A DNA stretch of 64,000 bases from Ustulina deusta (GCA_023159155.1 JAJNNX010000021.1:372001-436000); one strand, 5' to 3'. Shown: positions 1 to 12,800, counted from the stretch's first letter. The notes: generated by a model not told the origin, from the letters alone. Numbers and translations: made by a program.

Positions 1-2368
1 GCCGACCCGGCCAACAGACCCCCCAAGAAGACGAGCCAGACCTGTTCGACGTGTCGTCTGCGCAAGGTGCGTTGCGACGGCCGACGCGACATCTGCCAGA
101 ACTGCGAACGGCTCGGCTTCACGTGCTCCTTCCAGGACGCAGGGTCGCCGCATGCCGACAGCGACAGCGTGACCGCCTTCAGTCTCCCGCGACGACGAGT
201 GAGGCTGGCCTGTACCAATTGCCATTCGAGAAAGGCTAGGTGTACCGGCGAGTCCCCGAAATGTGCGCGGTGTCAATCCCAGGGCATCGAGTGTATTTAC
301 CGCCCGACGAAACGGTCGGCTGGTATCGCCGGCACCGTTGTCGGCACCCAACATGGCACCCCCGACTCCGAGCATGAATCTGTCGCATCTGAGCCTCCGG
401 AGAAGCGAACGATGACGCACAGAGACCACCACGGCTCTCACCACGGGCATAATGGGAGCTCGGATCATCCGAACTTCGACATGGCTGGGGGCCAGCTGTC
501 CAAGAGGCTCGGTTCCGACCCGTACGTGTTCCGCTCCTGCTGTCTTCGTACTATACAGAGGCTAATACGGGGAATATCAGACTCATATATCCAGACGAAA
601 GTCTGATCCAGCGCACCTTCAATAACTATTTCCGTCATGTACACCATGTTCCCGTCTTCTCATTCCTTCACCGTGCGTCACTCATGCAACGCTATCATGC
701 CGGCATGATGGATAGAGCCCTCCTCCTTGCTCTTGTGGGGGTTACCTCATTGCTCACTGATCTAGGCCCTGGTATGCGTGAGTACGGCGCCAGATGCATA
801 GATGAATGCCAGGGCATGGTCTTGCAAGACCTCGAAAACCCCTCCACTATCAAAATACAAGCCCTCGTGCTCGTTATGAAGCACCGCATACTTTCGCGGA
901 GGTTTACGAGCGCCTTTATGCTAGCTGCTACAGCCGCCCGTTTTGCCTACGCGCTTCGACTGAACTATGAAAACCCGAGCCTGTGCTTCCTAGCTCGAGA
1001 ATCTCGACGAAGGCTAATGTGGGCATTTCTAACGATCGATTCGGGAGTCAATGGCGGGCAGGCGGATTTTACTCTAGTCTCTCCCGACTCTTTGCACATT
1101 CAGCTGCCATGTAATGAACGCAATTTTGAGTTTGATCTCCCACAAGTGACCGGGCATCTCCGACCACTTCCTTCACAACCTTTTCCTGACGATGTGGGTT
1201 CCTTGGCGCTGCATGTACGACTCCTATGGATGAGGAGCAGAGTGTCATACTGTACCAAGAACGTCCTGAACATGCCGGAGTCTGAAGTCGCCCAGTTGCC
1301 GCAGTTGATCAAGGTACTCTCACAAGAGCTGGATGCCTTCAACGACCATCTGCCTGCCTCCTTCAAATTCTCCGAGAGCAACCTCCAATTAAGGGCTTAC
1401 TCTCCACGTTTGTGTGTATATATAATGATCCATGTTTGGTGGCGCCAGTGCCACTGCGATCTCTACCGTATCATACTGAGTGGTCTGAAAGAGGCTCTGC
1501 CGAGATCCAGTGTCAATCGCCTGGAGCCCCAATTTGTGTCCTACTGCGCGCGTCAGTGTTTCGAGCACGCGATCGCCATGGTCGAGATATTTAGGCTCGT
1601 TCTCGCTTTAGACGGCGGACTACCTGTCACGGATCTCGACCTTTCCGTTTGTGCCTATCAATGCGCCCGAATGCTCTACTTCGCCTATCAAACGAACAAG
1701 GGTGATTTGCGATTGACTGCGGATCAAGTAATTGAACACGCTCATCGATGCTTACAAATCGCCCGAGCGATGAATCATGTTACCGCCGGTGCTGCAATTG
1801 TAAGCTTACGTGTTATTTGATGATGGACGAGATGTACTAACTGGAAGCTTTTATCTAGGTTTCTGACCTTGAGAAACTCATCTCACGTGGTCTAACCTCG
1901 AGTGCGAGCCCAGGCTCACCAGAAAATCCCGAGGTTGTGTGCGCCAGCTCTGTATCGCAACCGCCCTTGCCGCGCCAGGTTCTCAAGCACAGTCACCATA
2001 TACGTCTCCTAGATGAGGAAACACCCATGGTCCCAGTGCCTTCGCCTTCGGTAAACGTGTCGTCGCCCACTGGTAATCTCAGCAATGGCGCTATATCTAC
2101 TCCAGTGTCCAGTATTACCGCGCCTGATTCGCCACAACACCGCCGCGATGCATCTTTTTCGGATCTTGCAGTTAATGATCCTAATATGGCTAGGCCAAAT
2201 CTGCCTCCCGTTGTCCCTCCTGATGGCTTAGATAATAATAATGCTTTCGAAGGCGCGATGGATGGCTTTGATTTTGCTCTTGAGTCTTATGGCAATACCG
2301 GGGTGGACTCCGCCTCGTGGTTTTCACAGGAATGGTTGACTGCAGATTTTCTATCAATGCCGGTGTAA
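1..2368 (+). CDS. Fungal transcription factor with two tandem Zn2Cys6 clusters (5' end outside window)
   Basis: This is probably a nuclear DNA-binding regulator. The reading frame is open from base 1, so the start codon lies upstream. I assign three exons: 1-521, 581-1799 and 1859-2368 (stop TAA), giving 749 residues in the window. The introns are 522-580 (GTACGT, branch GCTAAT, CAG) and 1800-1858 (GTAAGC, branch TACTAAC, TAG); splicing restores one frame across three separate open stretches. Residues 15-42 and 71-98 each fit CX2CX6CX6CX2CX6C with basic residues between Cys2 and Cys3 (RLRKVR, HSRKAR), so there are two complete binuclear zinc clusters. From about residue 190 to 420 the protein resembles the fungal transcription factor middle homology region (YFRHVHHVPVFSFLH, later WWRQCHCDLYRI). 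The C-terminal 170 residues are Ser/Pro-rich. It faces a polyketide synthase across the repeat block, so it may have been the cluster regulator; that is inference. Most fungal factors have one cluster. Confidence 0.9.
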
Positions 2369-4732
2369 CAATGCTCCATTGATTGGTACGCACGATTTCA
2401 ACTCATCTTGAGAAACCTTGAGGTGGCAGTATGAAGGGGACGGTATCTTGCTTTTCCTATACCCCAAATCTAATGGGATCACCAAACACCGGAGCCGATC
2501 CTCACGGCCAAATGAATCATATACACACCGGAGAGTTTCTGGGGCTCTTTTACAGCAAGGTGGAATACAAGATTTTCCTAAAGCTAGGATATCAAGTATA
2601 CTCGTGCCGGGTCTGAAAGTTTTCTGCGGAAGTCATCCCAGGTACCCATTGATGAAATCATCAACTAGGACGTACGCTGGGTCATCTGATCTGCTATGAA
2701 TTCAGTGCTAAGGGATACATCCAGAATATTCCCGCAGATGGTGGGTATTTACCATAGAGTCTCATAAAAGGCAAGGGAGAAAAAGGTCTTCCCGAGGCTT
2801 CTATCACACTCCACATACCAGAGCTTAAGGCTTAGGGACCCGAGCCGCCATATTATCGTATACGCGACATACCGTTTCAACCATGAGTCAATCCACGGAC
2901 CGAGGCAGTGACCCATAATTGCCCTTCCATAACATGAGAAACCCGAGTACGCCTAACATCTCACGGAGGTATCTACGACATTACGGTAGCCATCAATACG
3001 CTCGTCGATAGAGCGAATTACATTGAGGTTGCTCTCAGATTAACAAACTTCTTTACGCAAAAAAGAATCTGATAATCATCAGACTCCTCAATCATTCCCG
3101 GTTGCCCCTCCCAATATGACCATACGACTAGATCGATTATTGCGTAACATGGAACATTCGGTAGTTCTTTTAAGAGTAGCCGTCCCTCACGCAATGGAAA
3201 TGGAGTTTACGACGGCGACTCATGCTTCTGGGAGGGGGCTGATGGGCCAGGCAATGAGTGTACAAAGAGATTAGTAGGGGTGGGTGGGCAAGCTGGTCTG
3301 TTTATACATGCTCAGATATAATCTCCAAGAAATGATCGTGTTCATAGGGTGGTAAAGGTATGGAGTAAGCTAACTAGTTTATACGAAAACCTGGACACGA
3401 GTCAAGAAGGAATAGAATAAGGTCTGTTGATCATCCAGCCTTCAAGGAATGGACTGGTATTCTGTTATTTAAAACAAGGGAGACATTACGCTCACGATAG
3501 AATAAATTATAGATCATAACGGAATATCTGACATTTCACCACAACACCACTCTCAGCAGCACACGGGGTTAGATATTCGCCACTATCTTACCGGTTTCCA
3601 CTGGTATTTCAACTACCATATGGTTGCCACAATTTTACACCGATATTTATCGCCTTATCATACTCCAGTAACCCAATCCCTTCACCAGACTAATTTTGAA
3701 ATGGAGCGCGATGCAGACCTATATGAGTTGCATTAATTGGTATGAGAGCTCATATCCGGATTACGAAACCACCCACATTAGAAGAAGGAAAAGAGGGTGA
3801 ACGATTTCAAACTGTGACGCCACCAGAATTGGACGGCTACGAAGGGCCGCTGGTGGCGGAGACCGTCAAATCTGCGGCAATTGGAGGGACATTGTTTCCC
3901 GCATCCGTCTATCCATCGCGACTATCTGAGGGGAAATGATCGTGCTTTAGCTAGGTACGCAAGAGGCTTTCTTAAAGGCGATGGGTGATGGGCGGGACGC
4001 GGACTGCGGGTCACTCGGAAGAGACTGCTTGGGGAAGGAAACGCGGACGTGGGCTACGGGGGCGTGAACCCGTTTCCGACCGCACTGTAAGAGGCACCGT
4101 CTAGATAATTATTTCTTCCTCCTACATGAGGGCCCCGTTCCGGCGGGCTGGCTCGTCCTCGGCGGTGGCGGGGCCGGCGGTCCAAGATACGTTCTTGGCG
4201 AATTCCCGGCGGCAACACTTCGATAATTACTCGAGCTTAGACTATCACGGTGTATAGATTTATAACTTTGGCATTATCAGTCAAGGTTAGGATACCACCC
4301 GATGTTTCTTGCTGTCAACAATTTGCTAACTACGATTACCCCTGGGATACGACAGCGTCAATGGGAGGACATAGTCAAGGGAGAGCAGCATCGGGGTAGG
4401 ACAGTTTCAAGGGAGGACTTACTACCCACTCACGACTACTCAATCATGAGCCACACAACTCATTCAAAAATATCTAAGATTAGCTGCATAGGACGGGAGA
4501 TATATGAAATAGTGAAAAGATTTCTCATTTACCCCTCATCTAGAGAAGTAATATGTTTATATTGCGTCGCTATCCTCACCAAACTTTATTACCACTCAGC
4601 CACCACTTCCTGCTCCTGACTGCTGTTTCATAGTTGGCGGGGCTCAGCGTGTCACCAGGGTGCAGCAAGGGAAATATAAGCGACGACGAAATAAATGCCG
4701 ACTCCTCACGATACGACAACCAGACCAAACCT
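2369..4732. other. Intergenic region without recognisable gene
   Basis: Composition is close to that of the flanking genes and well above the AT block. The only open frames are short (65 to 105 codons) and resemble no family I recognise. A GC-rich patch lies at about 3985-4200. I see no tRNA, no long repeat and no convincing exon pair here. It holds the 3' flank of the transcription factor gene; no poly(A) signal stands out. Confidence 0.5.
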
Positions 4733-4894
4733 CACGCTCTCGTTAACATTTTTCGCCTTCCTCCAGAAATACATCGAATCCTATTTTCTTTTATCGGGGA
4801 TATTGTAGACGTTGTTTCCTTCGGCCTTACGAATCGGTACTTTTGGTCCGTCTGCCACGAATGCATAGATAACTTCAACCTTCCGAACAACTGA
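4733..4894 (+). pseudogene. F-box-like domain fragment
   Basis: A frame that closes at 4894 encodes a segment starting near NIFRLPPEIHRILFSFIGDI and continuing VDVVSFGLTNRYFW. It follows the F-box pattern of fungal proteins: LPPEI, a hydrophobic helix, then a DVV..GLTNR.FW segment. F-box proteins bind Skp1 and recruit substrates to SCF ubiquitin ligases. The frame stops about 25 residues after the motif, where family members usually run on for hundreds of residues, and there is no in-frame ATG upstream (the frame opens just after a TAG at 4631-4633). A 3' splice-like TAG at that point could join it to the 4302-4547 frame, but I cannot support that join. I read it as a decayed gene remnant; a short functional exon is the alternative. 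Confidence 0.45.
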
Positions 4895-5318
4895 TGTGCA
4901 ACCATGTTTGAAGGAAGCGCAGTCTAGACTCCGATATGGTCAATAAAAAGAAGGCTAACAGCAGAAGAGGGGCTAAAAAGCATCCAGTCCTCTTTACAGT
5001 TCCCAGAGCTGTAAGAATGACAATGTTGAGGACAGCATTCTTCGTTATCCGGCGGATAGAATAACAACACGCTGGTGTCAGAGATAGGGATAATATCAAG
5101 CCCTGTCACGGGTGTGAAACTAAATAGTTGAGAGTTATGTTAGCCTGATCTTCAGATGAATTGAGATAATTAGTTGACTACGTGAGACGATGTTGAATTA
5201 GAGAGAATAGAACATGAAGCAGAATAAAAATAATAGGACTGCCTGGTGAATTTGGTAAACACTGATGGATGCTCAAGTTGAGCCGAGAACATGTGTGGGG
5301 GGGGCCCAAAATATTTTC

Positions 5319-5322
5319 AAAA
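5319..5322 (-). terminator. RNA polymerase III terminator of the tRNA gene
   Basis: On the minus strand a TTTT run follows the tRNA 3' end by four bases, and a second TTTT occurs a few bases further on. This is the usual pol III stop signal. Confidence 0.7.
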
Positions 5323-5326
5323 GATT

Positions 5327-5398
5327 TAGCTAGCGATTGTTTCGATCAATCGACCTCCGGGTTATGAGCCCGGCGCTCTTCCACTGAGCTAGCTAGCT
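5327..5398 (-). tRNA. tRNA-Met (anticodon CAT)
   Basis: Read on the minus strand, the 72 nt fold as a full cloverleaf: acceptor AGCTAGC paired with GCTAGCT, T8-A9, D stem GCTC/GAGC with loop AGTGGAA, anticodon stem CCGGG/CCCGG with loop CTCATAA (anticodon CAT), variable AGGTC, and T stem GATTG/CAATC with loop ATCGAAA. The A box and B box fall inside the D and T arms. There is no intron and CCA is not encoded, as expected in eukaryotes. The D arm and loops suit an elongator Met tRNA; I cannot exclude the initiator with certainty. The whole acceptor stem is a TAGC tandem, which is unusual but pairs perfectly. Confidence 0.9.
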
Positions 5399-6036
5399 TT
5401 ATCTGCTTTGTTCCCTGAGCCGATGCTTAGTAACCGAAATACAATAGTTTATATCAGCAAACTGTTTTCGCTTTTCTTTTTTTTTCTTTTCAACTCTGGC
5501 GGTCCGACTTTCATGTCTCCTCTACAGATGTGACTCATTGCGACCGTTGCCGGAGGACCGAGCGCAAAAAAAAAATAACCCTGTCAGGTAGAAAAAACAA
5601 TGCTGTCACGTGTCTGGCTGTACATCACTCTTTGATCCCCAAACAGATAACGTGAAAGAAAGTGAATGATGTATTACGTATCACGATGATTAGAGTAAAC
5701 ATGTAATAGAAGATAGGATTCCTTTCCTAAGCCTCCATCCAGCATGTTGCCAGCTCACTAGTACAAAAGACCACTGGTTATGGCACAGCTATAAATGGCC
5801 CAGCCACATAGAAAAGTCAATAAAATCAAAATTTCAGCCCCCAAAAGCTCCTCAAATATAGTGCAGACTAAGCGCCTGACGTACTGGTCTTCCGTCGCGG
5901 CCGGCCGCAAGAATGATAGGTATATTGCGCGGTTTGTAACTTTAGGACGATATGACAGCAAATACCCTAGGCTGATCTGTAAATCTGTGTTTTGTTGTTG
6001 AGTCAACAGAAACCGCTGTCGGTTAGATCCTGAAGG
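5399..6036. other. Intergenic, nothing recognised
   Basis: It contains T-rich and A-rich runs near 5480 and 5570 and overlapping short frames on both strands at about 5758-6006. None of these has a recognisable domain or splice support. Confidence 0.5.
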
Positions 6037-6138
6037 TCAAATCTTGGCTATCTGTTCCTCCTGTTCCTCCTGCACCTCCTCGACCCGCTGAGGTTCAGCT
6101 ACTACTGCACCCTCTTCCTGTCCGGCTAGAAACTGTTC
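6037..6138 (-). CDS. Possible orphan terminal exon with acidic tail
   Basis: On the minus strand, 6139-6198 has every mark of a fungal intron (GTAAGT donor, GCTAAC branch site, TTAG acceptor, 60 bp). The sequence after it reads EQFLAGQEEGAVVAEPQ and then a Glu/Gln-rich tail ending IAKI and a TGA stop, 33 codons. The sequence before the intron has an in-frame stop six codons upstream and no ATG. So this is either the last exon of a gene whose body is lost, or a chance match. No family is recognised. Confidence 0.25.
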   Translation of the reverse strand, partial: EQFLAGQEEGAVVAEPQRVEEVQEEQEEQIAKI

Positions 6139-6874
6139 CTAAGAATAGAAAATACTTTGTTAGCTTTGAGAATCCTAATATCTTGAGCATCGACTTACGT
6201 GAACCGAAACTTTGTGTCACTGTTGTATGACGACCAGCTAGGGAGTGGTTTTACAAAGCTAATAAAGTGACGACGAGCACAGTGATCACATGCACGTGCA
6301 CCATAGCGGCATATATCCCCATGGTGTTCAATCCTCGTTCGAGGTGCCATTATTGACATCCCTAAGGTCATTCCAGGACGTGCCAGCCGTGTCCAGTCGT
6401 CCTCTTGTAATAGATACCACTAGTTTGTTTGCGCTCCACCGGGTGTGAAGATCCAGATATCTCTGGTAGTTATCGCGGGGAGTAGTAGGTTATTATCTTT
6501 GAATGCGAATTCGAGGAAATTCATGAAATCCTAAACTATGTTACTCTCCTTGCACTGTATATCATTTCATTGATGCCCTCTCACCTCGAATTTCTGGCAG
6601 AGTTCTAAAGGCACAGGATACCGCCGTCCTATGGCATCTTGAAACTTAATGGGCTGCCAACCCCCTTACAATTGGATGTAAAATATGACATTGGCTTCGC
6701 CGTCGTGGGCGTTCTATTATATTTGTAAGGATAAGCTGTCGTTGCCCTTCAATATCTCAATTCCCACAGCAACGAGTTCCTCTCTGTTCAAACTTGTATA
6801 TAATCTTTGTTTCTTTAATAAGTTCACGATGGAGAAGTACCTTTACATTTGCTGCTGAATCAAGCTAAGTCTTG

Positions 6875-7193
6875 TCATGTTGACTTGTATCCTAGACCTG
6901 AAGCTGCTAAGCTTGGATCTGCCCATGATATTTTCTTCAAGGTGGTTGTTACCCCTTTATATGACGGTATAAGTAATTGAAAGTTATTTAGAGCCTGTGC
7001 GCAACTCTCTAAAACCCCATTTAACCTTTTAGCACTTCGTCCAATATGACACTTCCTCTGAATATTTCCGATCGGAAGTCTTCTATCGAGAGTCCCTGAG
7101 TGCTCCTGAAGACTCATCAAGAGCTTGGCATATCTTGATAGGAAGTTGAATTACCTTCAGGAAGTCACCGACGCCGAACCCGAAAGACGCAAG
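6875..7193 (-). pseudogene. N-terminal fragment of a fungal STAND/NACHT-type protein
   Basis: On the minus strand 7193-7083 reads LASFGFGVGDFLKVIQL followed by PIKICQALDESSGALRDSR. It resembles the N-terminal domain found at the start of many fungal STAND (NACHT/NB-ARC-like) proteins, where an (S)FGFSVGDFI..I.L motif opens the protein. A TAG stop follows the Arg. A second frame, overlapping at 7120-6875, continues with a helical segment (RLNGVLESCAQALNN) that would suit the next helices of such a domain. No ATG stands where these proteins normally begin, the frame is broken and no nucleotide-binding domain follows. I call it a decayed fragment; the family link is by motif only. Confidence 0.4.
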
Positions 7194-7199
7194 TGTCAA

Positions 7200-8713
7200 G
7201 GAGGTGGCGCGAATGGAAATAGGTAGTAGATGTAGTCGATTTGTATTCCAAGTTGTACTTCGAAAAATATGAGGACGAGTTCCAGCTTGGATCTGTTTAT
7301 CCAGACCGATTTGAATACCTACAGATAGCGACAAGGGGCTTTGCGCCGCAGCAACCTGATAAAGTAGTGTAACCTTACGGGGCATGGATTATTACCAACG
7401 TGCCGTATCAGACCCGGCTTGGCACTTATCCCAAACATCTAGGCAGACACCAAGGCGAATAGTTCGGCATGACCGCTAATTCTAATTGAGTCAGGGCTCT
7501 CACCCACCCGAGGGAATGATGCCTGACACCGCCTCTTTTCGCTTGGTTATTGACCACCTTCTTACGAGCGGTTGTTACGGGGCATGAAGATGCGAAGACC
7601 CGTGAATTTACCACTGGCATCACTATTATGATTGCTAGTGAGACATTCTTTTTTAAACGGACGCTGTATTCGGAGCCTCGTTACATCTCAGTTCACAGAA
7701 TGTGATTAAAACTGAATCCACGTTTACCCTGGCGTAGAAAGCGTAGGGCATCTCTCCTGCTTAACTCAATTGCGGGTCTAGAAAGAGAAATCTATCCATA
7801 TTAAACAGTGATATGTCGGAGCCGCATGGATTATATGCTGCCCTGATTGGAGATAGGATATAACAACCACAACCCCAAACCCTCGGCAAAGCCTTCCCCC
7901 ACATCGATCAGCCCTACTCCAGGAATGATGTCATCGTGAACCATGTCGTTTTCCTAAACGCAGACCTAGGCGTGCCCTTTACAATGAAGTACTTTATTTA
8001 ACGGATGAATTTTCTGCAGCCTTTCGGCCAACGAGTATTACTCGAACCCCATGTATTTCTTGACAAAGACAATCCGTGATGACCCCCCAACCATTGACAC
8101 CCCGCACTTCGACCCCATTGGCGAAGAAGATAATGGAAACGCGGTCTGGAGCGAGGCAAGAAGGATCGTGGGAAGGCTTAAACCCTATTTTGTCTTTCTC
8201 TCTCTCACTTAAGAACAAAGCCGTCACACCACCTTTAACTATCGCAGTGAATCTAGCGGGTGTGTTGGTGTTGACAAGCTTACCATATAATGTATGAGTC
8301 TAAACGGGCCAGGGAGACGCGAGAAATCAAAGGCTAGAGCATAAATCTCTGTATGTAGTACTACCCTAAACATATCCTCAAAACTATATTAGTTCTGAAT
8401 TGGCTCCGCTTGAAACTGGTGTTGTTGTAGCGATTGTCACCCGTCCGTGTCATGTTGTGGGGGTGGGGAAGCAATATTCTAGCTTAGGGGCTTTCCCCTA
8501 ACAGTTCGTATCCTTACTTCACTCTTCTAAAGGGCAGAACTGGCAAGTTCAGGCTTGGCCAGGATATTACTCACTCGGAAGTGTTCAATAACTTTATGAG
8601 TATCGAGACCAAGTTCCAAAACACTCTTAGGACAACCTCGCACTCCGATTGATGGTCGAAATCGACCTCGCTAGACTATTCAGCTTTCGGCCAAGCTACC
8701 GATAACCTATCTA
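7200..8713. other. Intergenic, nothing recognised
   Basis: Composition is moderate, with short frames on both strands that resemble nothing I know. It ends at the target duplication of the large insertion. Confidence 0.5.
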
Positions 8714-8718
8714 CATTT
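8714..8718. repeat. Left target-site duplication of E0 (ACATT)
   Basis: ACATT directly precedes the left LTR of E0 and is matched exactly by 62260-62264 directly after the right LTR. The 5-bp length is typical of LTR retroelement integration. Confidence 0.9.
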
Positions 8719-8965
8719 GTCAGATTTAGCACTAGCGATCTCGCCACGTATTGCCCGCAGAAGGTCTGTTGCATTGTTGTTGTTGTAGGTCTGTATGGGT
8801 GTATTCTACACCCTACATACATATATATCCCTCATACAGTTAGGTATGGATCCACTCATTCAGCCATATAACGCTCTATTTGCTAAGGGCATACCCCCTA
8901 TATGGGCACCTCTCACTAGCCACTATATGGCTCATATTACTACCTAGCCACTACTTAATCCGACA
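8719..8965 (+). repeat. Left LTR of E0
   Basis: 247 bp, TGTC...GACA ends. Compared with the right LTR, its AT-ward changes (three) lie only in its last 120 bp, the side facing the repeat block. Confidence 0.85.
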
Positions 8966-9569
8966 CACCCCTTTAAGTAAGGCCACTTCAGTGGCTTTGC
9001 CTACCTATATAACTATATTCAGAAGCGGCATACAAGTATGTATTAATCTATATATATATAGTAATCTTAACGTAAAGTATTAATAAGCTTGTCTTAGTTA
9101 AGAATATATATAAATATATATAGTAATCTTAGTATTTAGTATTAATATATTTATATTAGGCATATATAGTAGTTTTTTTATATATTTATAAGTATTTATA
9201 AATAATTCTTTAAATATAATAATTTTTATATTTAATAGTAACACGCTTATATTAAAGATTTTTATTTTTAGTATTAATATATTTATATTAGTTAAAAGTA
9301 ATAATTATTAATAATCTTTATTTTTAGCATTAATATGTTTGCATTAGTTAAGAGTAATGTTTATAGGTCTATTAATACAGCTATTTTTATTCCTAGTTTG
9401 TAGTCCTGTTTTTTCAGCGCAATTTTTTAATTAAAAGTGTAACGCTTAAAAATGTGGCTTCGGTACTTTATAGTTGCATTAATTTCTTGATCAAAATATA
9501 TAAAGCTTAAATATATAGCTATATACTAATTTTATAATATATTAATATAACAATATATAGCTAGCTTTC
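8966..9569. repeat. E0 internal sequence with degenerate tandem repeats
   Basis: Between the E0 left LTR and the G0 insertion. From about 9020 to 9370 a motif built on TAATCTT, TTTTTAGTATTAATAT and TTNATATTAG recurs several times at roughly 55-75 bp. No coding signal is visible. Confidence 0.5.
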
Positions 9570-9811
9570 TATAATAGTTAATATAGTTTGTATAGTTTTA
9601 GCAAGACTTATAAAAACTTTAGATTTATATAGCAATAAAATAAAAAATCTATGTATAAACCAACTTAACTTTGCAGCTATATATATAAAGTTTATATCTA
9701 TTTACTTTATAAACTCTAACTTTTTTTTTTTTTTTTTTTTTTTTAGCTTAAAATCTTTGTTTATAATATTAATAAACTAGCTATAAAAGCTTTACTTAAC
9801 TAATTATAATA
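9570..9811 (+). repeat. 5' LTR of G0
   Basis: 242 bp, homologous to 13187-13420, 23298-23530 and 25614-25842. It contains an uninterrupted T run of about 26 bases near 9719-9744, which is shorter or broken in two of the other copies. Confidence 0.8.
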
Positions 9812-12800
9812 TTACTTTAAGCTTATTAATTATTTATTAATAAATATTTAATAAATATATATATTTTTTTTTGTTATAATTAATAAAATATAAATAAATT
9901 TTTTTTTTAATTATATATTTAATATAAAAAATTATATATTTTATAATATAAATCTAATTTTAATATAATTTTAATAAAACTTTTAATTTTTATATTATTT
10001 AAAAATTAATAATTTATAAAAAATTTAATTTTAAATAATTTTATTTTATTTTTAGTTTTTAAACAATTAAAATAATTTTAATTTTTAAGTATAACTAGCT
10101 TTTTATTATTAAATAATTTTTAAAAAAAAAAATTAAATATAAGATTTTTTTATAAACGCTTTAAGCAAACTAATATTTAAAAAAAAATCTAAAAAAAATT
10201 AAAAATTAAAACTTAAAAAAGCAAAATTTAAACTAAAATTAAAACTATTTAAAATAAATAATATATTTAAAAATATAACACTAAATATTATAGCTATATA
10301 AGTTTATAACTTTATATTAATTTTAATAAAACTTTTTTAATAAATAAAAAAAATAAAATATTAATTTTTTAATATATTTATTTTAGTATTTTTAAAAAAT
10401 AATTATAATTTAATAATAAAAAATATATTTAAAAATATTAATTTTAAACTTTTTAGTTTTATTGTTTTATTTATTTTTTATTTTGTTAGTTTATTTTTTA
10501 GTATTTTAAACTTTATTTATATTAAAAAAACTAAAATATAAAAAATTAATCTTAGTAAGTTTATAAAAAATAAAACTTTATTTAATAACTAGGTTTATAA
10601 ACTAATAAAAAAGCTAAATAAAAATATTATTATATTTTAAACTAATTAAAAAAATATATTAAAAAATTAATAAAAATATATTTTTATTTAATTAAAAAAC
10701 TATTTAATAATATTACTAAAATAATTTAAGCTTTATTAATAACTTATTATAACTTTAATTAAATAATTATTATTTATAAAATATTTTAAATTTATATATA
10801 TAAAACTAAAAAAAATATTAATAAATTTATTTTTATATTTAATAATTTAGTTTAAAAATATTAATTAGCTAAATTATAATAAAAATATAAATTATAAAAC
10901 TATTTTTATATAAATTTAAAAAAAAACTTATATAAAATTTTTATAAATTTAAATATTTTTTATAAATTATTTATTAATAAAATTATTAAATTAATATATA
11001 ATATTAAACAAGCTTATAAAAACTATTAATAAACTAAACTTACTAGTTTAATTAAATTTTTAGTAAACTAGCTTATTAATTTTTAGTTAACTTTAAAAGT
11101 TTTAAAATATTTATTTTAAAATAATTAAAATAAATATTAATTATAAAAAAAAAAAAACTTATTAAAATAATAAAACTTATTTTATTTATAAAAAAAAAAA
11201 AATATATTAGTTAATTATTTTAATTAAAAACTTAAAGTTTTAAATGTTTAACTAGCAAAAAAAAACTCTAATAAAAATAGCTTTAATAGTTTATATAATT
11301 TAAAAAATAAATAAAACTAATAAAAGTTTTTTTATTAGTTTTTTTATTTATTTTAATTAAAATATATAACTAAAATAAATTAATTATTTTTAAAATATTT
11401 ATTTAATTATAAATTAATAATATTAAAATAAAAATTTTAGTTTTATATAATATTAAAGCTTATATTTTTTTAATAATTAATTATAAATTTATATAATAAA
11501 TTAAATAATAATTAAAAATAAAAATAGTTTAATTAGCTAAACTTTAAAAGTTTTATAACTATTAAAATAAAATAGTTAGCAAAATTTATAAATATTTAAT
11601 ATATATTATAAAAATTAATAATTAATAATTTAAAAACTAAATATTTTAAATTACTAATTTTAACTATAATATTATTATTAGTATTTAATAGTTAATAAAA
11701 CAAAATATTTTAATAAAAGCTTAAAAATAATAATTAATTTAGCTAAATAATTTATTTTTATTAGTTTAATTTTTGCTAATAATTATAATTAAACTTTTTA
11801 ATTATAAATAATAAAATATAAACCTAAAAATATAAAAAAATATAAATTAATATAATTAAGTATTAAAAAAATACTATTAAATATTAAAATAATTTTTTAA
11901 AAATAACTAAAACTAAAAAAACAAAAAAAAAACCTAGAACTTTTAAACTTAAAACAAAAAAAGTTTATATAATAACTTTTAAAAAAAAAAAAAACTAAGC
12001 TATTATTAAAAAAATTATATAAAATTTTTAAAATTATTTTTATTAAAATAAATAAAAATAACTAGTTAAAAAATTTTTAAAAAAGCTTATTATAATTAAG
12101 TTTATAATAATTAAAAATAATTATATTAAGCTATTTAAAAAAAACTTAAAAATAATTAATATTTTATAAAAAAAATAAATTTAAACTAACTAAGTAATAC
12201 TATAAAAGATTTTTAATAATAAACTAATTTTATTTTTAAAAAAAAAATCTTTAATATATAAAATTAATATAAAACTTTTTGTTTTTTTAGTTATTATATT
12301 TAAAAAGGTTTTTTTTTTAAAAAAAATTTAAAATTTTACTATTATTATAACTAAAATTTAATATAGTACTAAAACTTAATAATAAAAAATATATTTTTAG
12401 TTTTTATTAATATTATATATTTATATAGTTTATTTTATTTAAAAAAAAGTTTATAAATAAGCTATTAGCTATAAACTTTATTAAATAAAATATAAATTTA
12501 AATATTATTTTTATTTTATTTATAATTAATTATTAATAAAAAAATATATATTTAAAAAATTAAATTATATTAGTTTTAAATATTAGTAATATTATATTTA
12601 ATTGTTATAATATTACTTAATTTATAAAACTAAATATTATTAAAGTTTTTTATTAATTATTATTAATTATAAAATTATTTTATTTTTATTTTTTTTAAAC
12701 TTATAAAAAAATATTTTAATAAAAAGTTTTATTATTTGGTTTAAAAATAAAACTTATTTAATAGTAAGTTTTTATTAATATATAAATTTAAAAATTTTTA

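Noticed and set aside
695..1381. Minus-strand frames within the transcription factor gene
   Set aside because: Antisense shadows of exon 2.
3742..3939. 65-codon open frame with ATG on the plus strand
   Set aside because: It matches no family, has no splice support and is no longer than chance frames in this composition.
4302..4619. 105-codon open frame upstream of the F-box-like fragment
   Set aside because: Unrecognised. A splice to the F-box frame through 4548-4633 is possible on paper, but the result could not be tied to any family, so I did not annotate a joined gene.
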